Shown here: in pieces, positions 23,810 through 26,485 of the stretch
Layout of the letters: the number at the start of each line of letters is the position of its first letter
Position numbering within the stretch: the stretch's first letter is position 1
IMG/VR virus record: IMGVR_UViG_3300037502_000963
Coordinates: 1 to 26,485 of that record
Source: a virus
Length of the DNA stretch: 26,485 nucleotides
Direction: 5' to 3' (one strand)
The notes under the pieces: generated by a model
What the model saw: only the letters and a program-made list of their open reading frames with translations
What the model was told of the DNA's origin: nothing
Database searches by the model: none
Position numbers and translations under genes: made by a program

Positions 23810-24315
23810 TATGGTTCAAATTCTTTTATTATATCTTTTTCTAATTGTGGTATTTCACTTGTTAAGAATGGTTTTCCTTTATATCCAAAACGCTTTATCG
23901 TTCCTTTTTTAAGTATGTTAGTAGCTATTGCATAGCTCAAAGACCTTCTTTCTTCTTGAGTGTTTGCTATTTTTTGTAGTTCTGGCTTATCGCCTATCCA
24001 TTTTAAAATCTTAGGTTGTAATTCTTTTCTTTTTTCTTTAGTAAATCCTTTTGGCTTAGTGCCTTTTTCTAAGTCTTCCCAATAATCTTCAATCTCAATC
24101 TTTACAGTTACAATATTGCCATTTTTTGTAGTAGGTAATGGTTTTATAGATTGATAAATATTTCCACTTGCTACAAATCCAAACTTATCTAAATTATTTA
24201 ATACTCTTTTAATAAATTTATTTACAGCATCGTTAGGAGTGTTCTTATCTTCTAAGTTGTTTAAAAGATTATCTAACTCTTTTGAAACTTCATCTTTAAT
24301 TACACCTGTTGCCAT
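23809..24315 (-). CDS. Neck/tail-completion protein (HK97 gp10-like)
   Basis: 168 residues. The GFVASGNIYQSIK segment (about 46-58), the WEDLEKGTKP turn (about 79-88) and the C-terminal KGKPFLTSEIPQLEKDI block follow the gp10-like pattern of small phage neck or tail-completion proteins (SG-x-L/I-x-x-SI, E-x-G, pF). It should sit at the head-tail junction. The ATG at 24315 overlaps the end of the frameshifted chaperone reading frame by 16 bases. Confidence 0.75.
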   Translation of the reverse strand: MATGVIKDEVSKELDNLLNNLEDKNTPNDAVNKFIKRVLNNLDKFGFVASGNIYQSIKPLPTTKNGNIVTVKIEIEDYWEDLEKGTKPKGFTKEKRKELQPKILKWIGDKPELQKIANTQEERRSLSYAIATNILKKGTIKRFGYKGKPFLTSEIPQLEKDIIKEFEP

Positions 24316-25054
24316 TTATTTCTGTCTTTAATGTAACTTAAATAGTTTAAGAATGCTACTACATTCATATTTAAAAAGTAATCCCATTTTGTTCTATCCT
24401 TACCGCTTAAATTGTCAAGTGTAACATACCAACTCCAATAATCTAAGTGTTTTTGTTGTTCAGTTCTTTCATTTCGCTCTGGATCACTTCCCTCGCTTCT
24501 TTCATTTGATTTACCAAATAATCCTCTATAGTTGGATATAAATTCTCTATAACTTTGCAAAAAAAAACACAGAGAGGATAAACAATGCCAACATTCATTG
24601 ACTTTATGTGTTCAACTCTTTCTTTATAATCCATTTCAACCTCTTTGTATTTAAACCAGTTTAATTTGTAAGGTTTAACAAACATTGCTACTAACTGAGG
24701 TAAGTTTGCTATTATAGATTCTTCGCTCTCTGTTAATTTAGCCAAGCTTATAAACTCTCCAGCATTTAGTTTACTTATATCATAATTAACAATCCATCTG
24801 TACCCATTATGTTTAAATACCTCAACTGCCTTCGGAAACTCCATGTGAAAAATAAAGTTAACCGATTTAATTAATTCTTTAAGCTGGTCTATTCTTATTC
24901 TTTCAACATCTGCAACAGGAATATCGGTTATAATAGATATAATTCTTATTTCACGATCTATTGCATCAATTTCCTTGTCTCTAACTATATCATAGATAAG
25001 AGGAAACTTACCTATTGATATTTCATGCCAACTGTTTGGAATTTCTATTGTCAT
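24300..25054 (-). CDS. Tail assembly chaperone, long form by -1 frameshift
   Basis: Predicted 251-residue fusion: 165 residues of the short form up to ...CVFF, a -1 slip on T TTT TTT (24566-24560), then 86 residues read in the -1 frame, beginning LQSYREF and ending at 24300. The downstream part (HLDYWSWYVTLDNLSGKD, KWDYFLNM, VVAFLNYLSYIKDRN) has the look of the T-domain of phage gpGT-type chaperones, which hold tail proteins before assembly. The downstream frame has no ATG, only a TTG inside the slippery run itself, and no good ribosome site, so independent translation is unlikely. Position two genes after TerL and before tail genes supports the assignment; the rate of slippage is unknown. 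Confidence 0.75.
24443..25054 (-). CDS. Tail assembly chaperone, short form (gpG-like)
   Basis: 203 residues when no frameshift occurs. IEIPNSWHEISIGKF at the N-terminus and a helical body (EIRIISIITDIP, VERIRIDQLKELI) match the G-type chaperone of Bacteroidetes siphophages. The last 38 residues, after the slippery site, are a different helical tail in the zero frame. The leader carries the GTACTTT element with 10-base spacing (25057-25073). Likely needed in excess over the long form, as in lambda G/GT. Confidence 0.82.
   Translation of the reverse strand: MTIEIPNSWHEISIGKFPLIYDIVRDKEIDAIDREIRIISIITDIPVADVERIRIDQLKELIKSVNFIFHMEFPKAVEVFKHNGYRWIVNYDISKLNAGEFISLAKLTESEESIIANLPQLVAMFVKPYKLNWFKYKEVEMDYKERVEHIKSMNVGIVYPLCVFFCKVIENLYPTIEDYLVNQMKEAREVIQSEMKELNNKNT
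24559..24567 (-). other. Slippery run for -1 programmed frameshift
   Basis: Nine consecutive T residues on the minus strand. In the zero frame they are read as GTT TTT TTT TGC, giving the heptamer T TTT TTT of the X XXY YYZ class at 24566-24560. A shift of -1 enters the frame that runs to 24300. No strong downstream hairpin was seen by eye; a homopolymer can slip without one. Confidence 0.72.
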
Positions 25055-25056
25055 AT

Positions 25057-25073
25057 TTTAAAAAGTACCTTTG
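25057..25073 (-). promoter_or_regulatory. GTACTTT element, copy 5 (10-base spacing)
   Basis: Minus strand reads CAAAGGTACTTTTTAAAAT and then ATG at 25054; 10 bases lie between GTAC and the ATG. It lies in the short gap after the TerL stop. Confidence 0.4.
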
Positions 25074-25075
25074 TT

Positions 25076-26281
25076 TTACATTAATGTGTATCGACCTGTT
25101 TTATATTTTGAATAAGCATGGAAGCTCAAACAACTTGCCATAACACCATCGTCATGGAAGCCATTAGGGGCTGAATACTTTATCACTCTGCTTTTTGGAT
25201 TATATTCGTAAGTAAACATTTCAAGCTCTTTGTCTAACCAGTCCACATTTAAGAATCTAACCTCTTTATTTTGATTTGCAACTATTAAACTTTCAACTAT
25301 TTCCTTTTTGCTTTGGTTAGTAGTTACAAATGGCTCAATAGTACAAAACGATGAACATTCCTTTTGTAGCATTTCAAATATCACATCACCTATTGAGTTA
25401 ACCTCAACTAATGCTGTTTGAACTCTGTTTTCTCGTAATCCATGAGCTATGTTCTTAACTATGCTGTGCCAGTCGGTATGTCTCCATCGTTCAATATAAA
25501 ACTGTTCACCTTTTTCATTGAATATAGATAGTACCGAATAATCGTCTGCCCTTCCTAAGTCAATCCCTGCGAAAGCTCTCCCATTTGCTTTATTATCGCT
25601 TAATTGCCTATTATTGAATAATGTTGCTGTGCCATCTACAAACTCTGCTAAGTATTCCTGCCTAAATACCATGTCAGGAAGCGTGTATTTAGCATCGTCA
25701 ATCTCTTTTGGGTTAATCATTGGGTTATCGTAGGAAGTCATAGTAAAGGACTTGTACTGCTCGTTAATCCCATCCAATTGGTACATCTTATAGAAATGGT
25801 TTTTACCTTTTGGAGTGCTAATTAATAAAACCTTTTTACCTTTAACTAAAACGGTTGCCCTTAATACCTCAGTCCATGCTTTCTCATCCATAAATGCAAA
25901 CTCATCACAAACAAGGTAATCGAACGTGAAGCCACGAATGTTATCGTATCTTTCAGCACTAAAGAATTGAATTGTTGATCCTGTTATGTATTCGAGTACC
26001 AACTCCGACTGATTAACCTTTCGGTATATTTCAGGTCTTTTGGCAAATGCTTTGTAAACCTCTTCAAATACTTTTTTAGATTGTTTATATACAGGGCTTA
26101 CCCATGCGCATTTTACTTTTTTATTATTTAAAGCCCAATATAATAACTGATTAGAAGCGAGTAAGGTTTTACCAAACTGCCTACCTATATTGATAACATA
26201 ATACTTTTCATTGCTGAAATTTATAGCATCATGTATTATCTTCTGATTCCTGTGTGGTGTGTATAGTATTGCTTTCGCCAA
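25076..26281 (-). CDS. terL: Terminase large subunit (TerL)
   Basis: 401 residues; DNA-packaging motor and headful or site nuclease. ATPase: Walker A GRQFGKT at 33-39, Walker B YLVCDE (122-127) with catalytic Glu127, coupling motif STP (155-157). RNase-H-like nuclease: AGIDLG (238-243) with Asp241, Glu293 (LVEVNSIGD), and HDDGVMA (376-382) with Asp377/Asp378. All key residues are present. The start is TTG at 26281: an in-frame TGA stands a few codons upstream and no ATG lies between it and Walker A, so TTG is the only workable start. It overlaps the small subunit gene by 53 bases. Confidence 0.95.
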   Translation of the reverse strand: MAKAILYTPHRNQKIIHDAINFSNEKYYVINIGRQFGKTLLASNQLLYWALNNKKVKCAWVSPVYKQSKKVFEEVYKAFAKRPEIYRKVNQSELVLEYITGSTIQFFSAERYDNIRGFTFDYLVCDEFAFMDEKAWTEVLRATVLVKGKKVLLISTPKGKNHFYKMYQLDGINEQYKSFTMTSYDNPMINPKEIDDAKYTLPDMVFRQEYLAEFVDGTATLFNNRQLSDNKANGRAFAGIDLGRADDYSVLSIFNEKGEQFYIERWRHTDWHSIVKNIAHGLRENRVQTALVEVNSIGDVIFEMLQKECSSFCTIEPFVTTNQSKKEIVESLIVANQNKEVRFLNVDWLDKELEMFTYEYNPKSRVIKYSAPNGFHDDGVMASCLSFHAYSKYKTGRYTLM

Positions 26282-26485
26282 AGTCCGCTGTGAATTTCAT
26301 ATTACCACTTACTTTCAATTCTTGTTGCTCAATGTAGCCACGTTTTTTTCCTTTACACTTTAAATAGAACATAGTTGATAAAGGATTGCCTTTTTTAATT
26401 TGTTGGTGCAAAGCTGACTCCGCAAAGTCCAAAGCTACATTGTCAATCTCTTTTACTTTACGTTTATACTCTTTATCTTTTTTTA
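26229..26485 (-). CDS. Terminase small subunit, C-terminal part (5' end outside window)
   Basis: 84 residues are visible; the frame stays open to the right edge, so the N-terminal HTH is not seen. The segment KEYKRKVKEIDNVALDFAES, ALHQQIKKGNPLSTMFYLK, then CKGKKRGYIEQQE carries the classic TerS signature (DFAES.L...I..GN..... FYLK.KGK.RGY). This region forms the oligomerisation core and contact to TerL. The tail overlaps TerL by 53 bases. Internal ATG/TTG codons in the visible part are not starts, because the conserved frame continues upstream of them. Confidence 0.85.
   Translation of the reverse strand, partial: KKDKEYKRKVKEIDNVALDFAESALHQQIKKGNPLSTMFYLKCKGKKRGYIEQQELKVSGNMKFTADFGESNTIHTTQESEDNT

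Noticed and set aside
24300-24560. Separate 86-aa gene starting at TTG 24560
   Set aside because: The TTG lies inside the slippery T run, there is no ribosome site, and the frame overlaps the chaperone by 118 bases; a frameshift extension explains it better.
1-26485. tRNA genes, CRISPR arrays, insertion sequences, integrase and attachment sites
   Set aside because: No cloverleaf with a TTCGA-type arm, no spaced repeats, no transposase or recombinase motifs were found by eye.

Overview
The window is a stretch of a tailed double-stranded DNA phage (siphovirus-type) or prophage with a Bacteroidota, probably Flavobacterium-like, host. The evidence is the strong AT bias, weak or absent Shine-Dalgarno sites, two TAnnTTTG-type promoters, and virion proteins of the kind found in Bacteroidetes phages. 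All convincing genes lie on the minus strand, so transcription runs from high to low coordinates. The small terminase gene runs off the right edge and the primase-helicase gene off the left edge. No integrase, repressor, tRNA or CRISPR array is visible.

Late region, in reading order (26485 down to 6024): TerS (partial) and TerL; a tail assembly chaperone with a probable -1 frameshift; a gp10-like neck protein; two large tail proteins; the tape measure; a prohead protease interrupted by an inserted segment; scaffold; major capsid protein; a tail-tube-like protein; a conserved virion protein; a portal with a C-terminal MuF-like domain; a GIY-YIG homing endonuclease; a head-tail connector and a completion-like protein; tail fibres and small virion proteins; then a lysis module (small membrane protein, DUF5675 enzyme, holin). 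The order is unusual because tail genes come between terminase and capsid genes, and portal comes after the capsid. Hairpin terminators follow the capsid gene, the tube gene and the lysis enzyme.

Early region (5904 down to 1643): a tightly overlapping run of small genes starts at a promoter with tandem repeats and an inverted repeat just upstream. It encodes two paralogous small proteins, HTH-like proteins, a small protein with an SSB-like acidic tip, an ERF annealing protein, a YqaJ-type exonuclease and a NinG/Rap-like protein. This is a two-component recombination system plus a junction-processing factor.

Replication region (1627 down to 1): a second promoter precedes a compact structured leader of about 85 nt. 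Two hairpins have perfectly complementary loop sequences, and the second ends in a U-tract directly before the start codon of a replication protein, which is followed by the zinc-finger/TOPRIM primase-helicase. This leader is the strongest candidate here for an undescribed element, either an attenuator or riboswitch-like control of replication genes or a small RNA.
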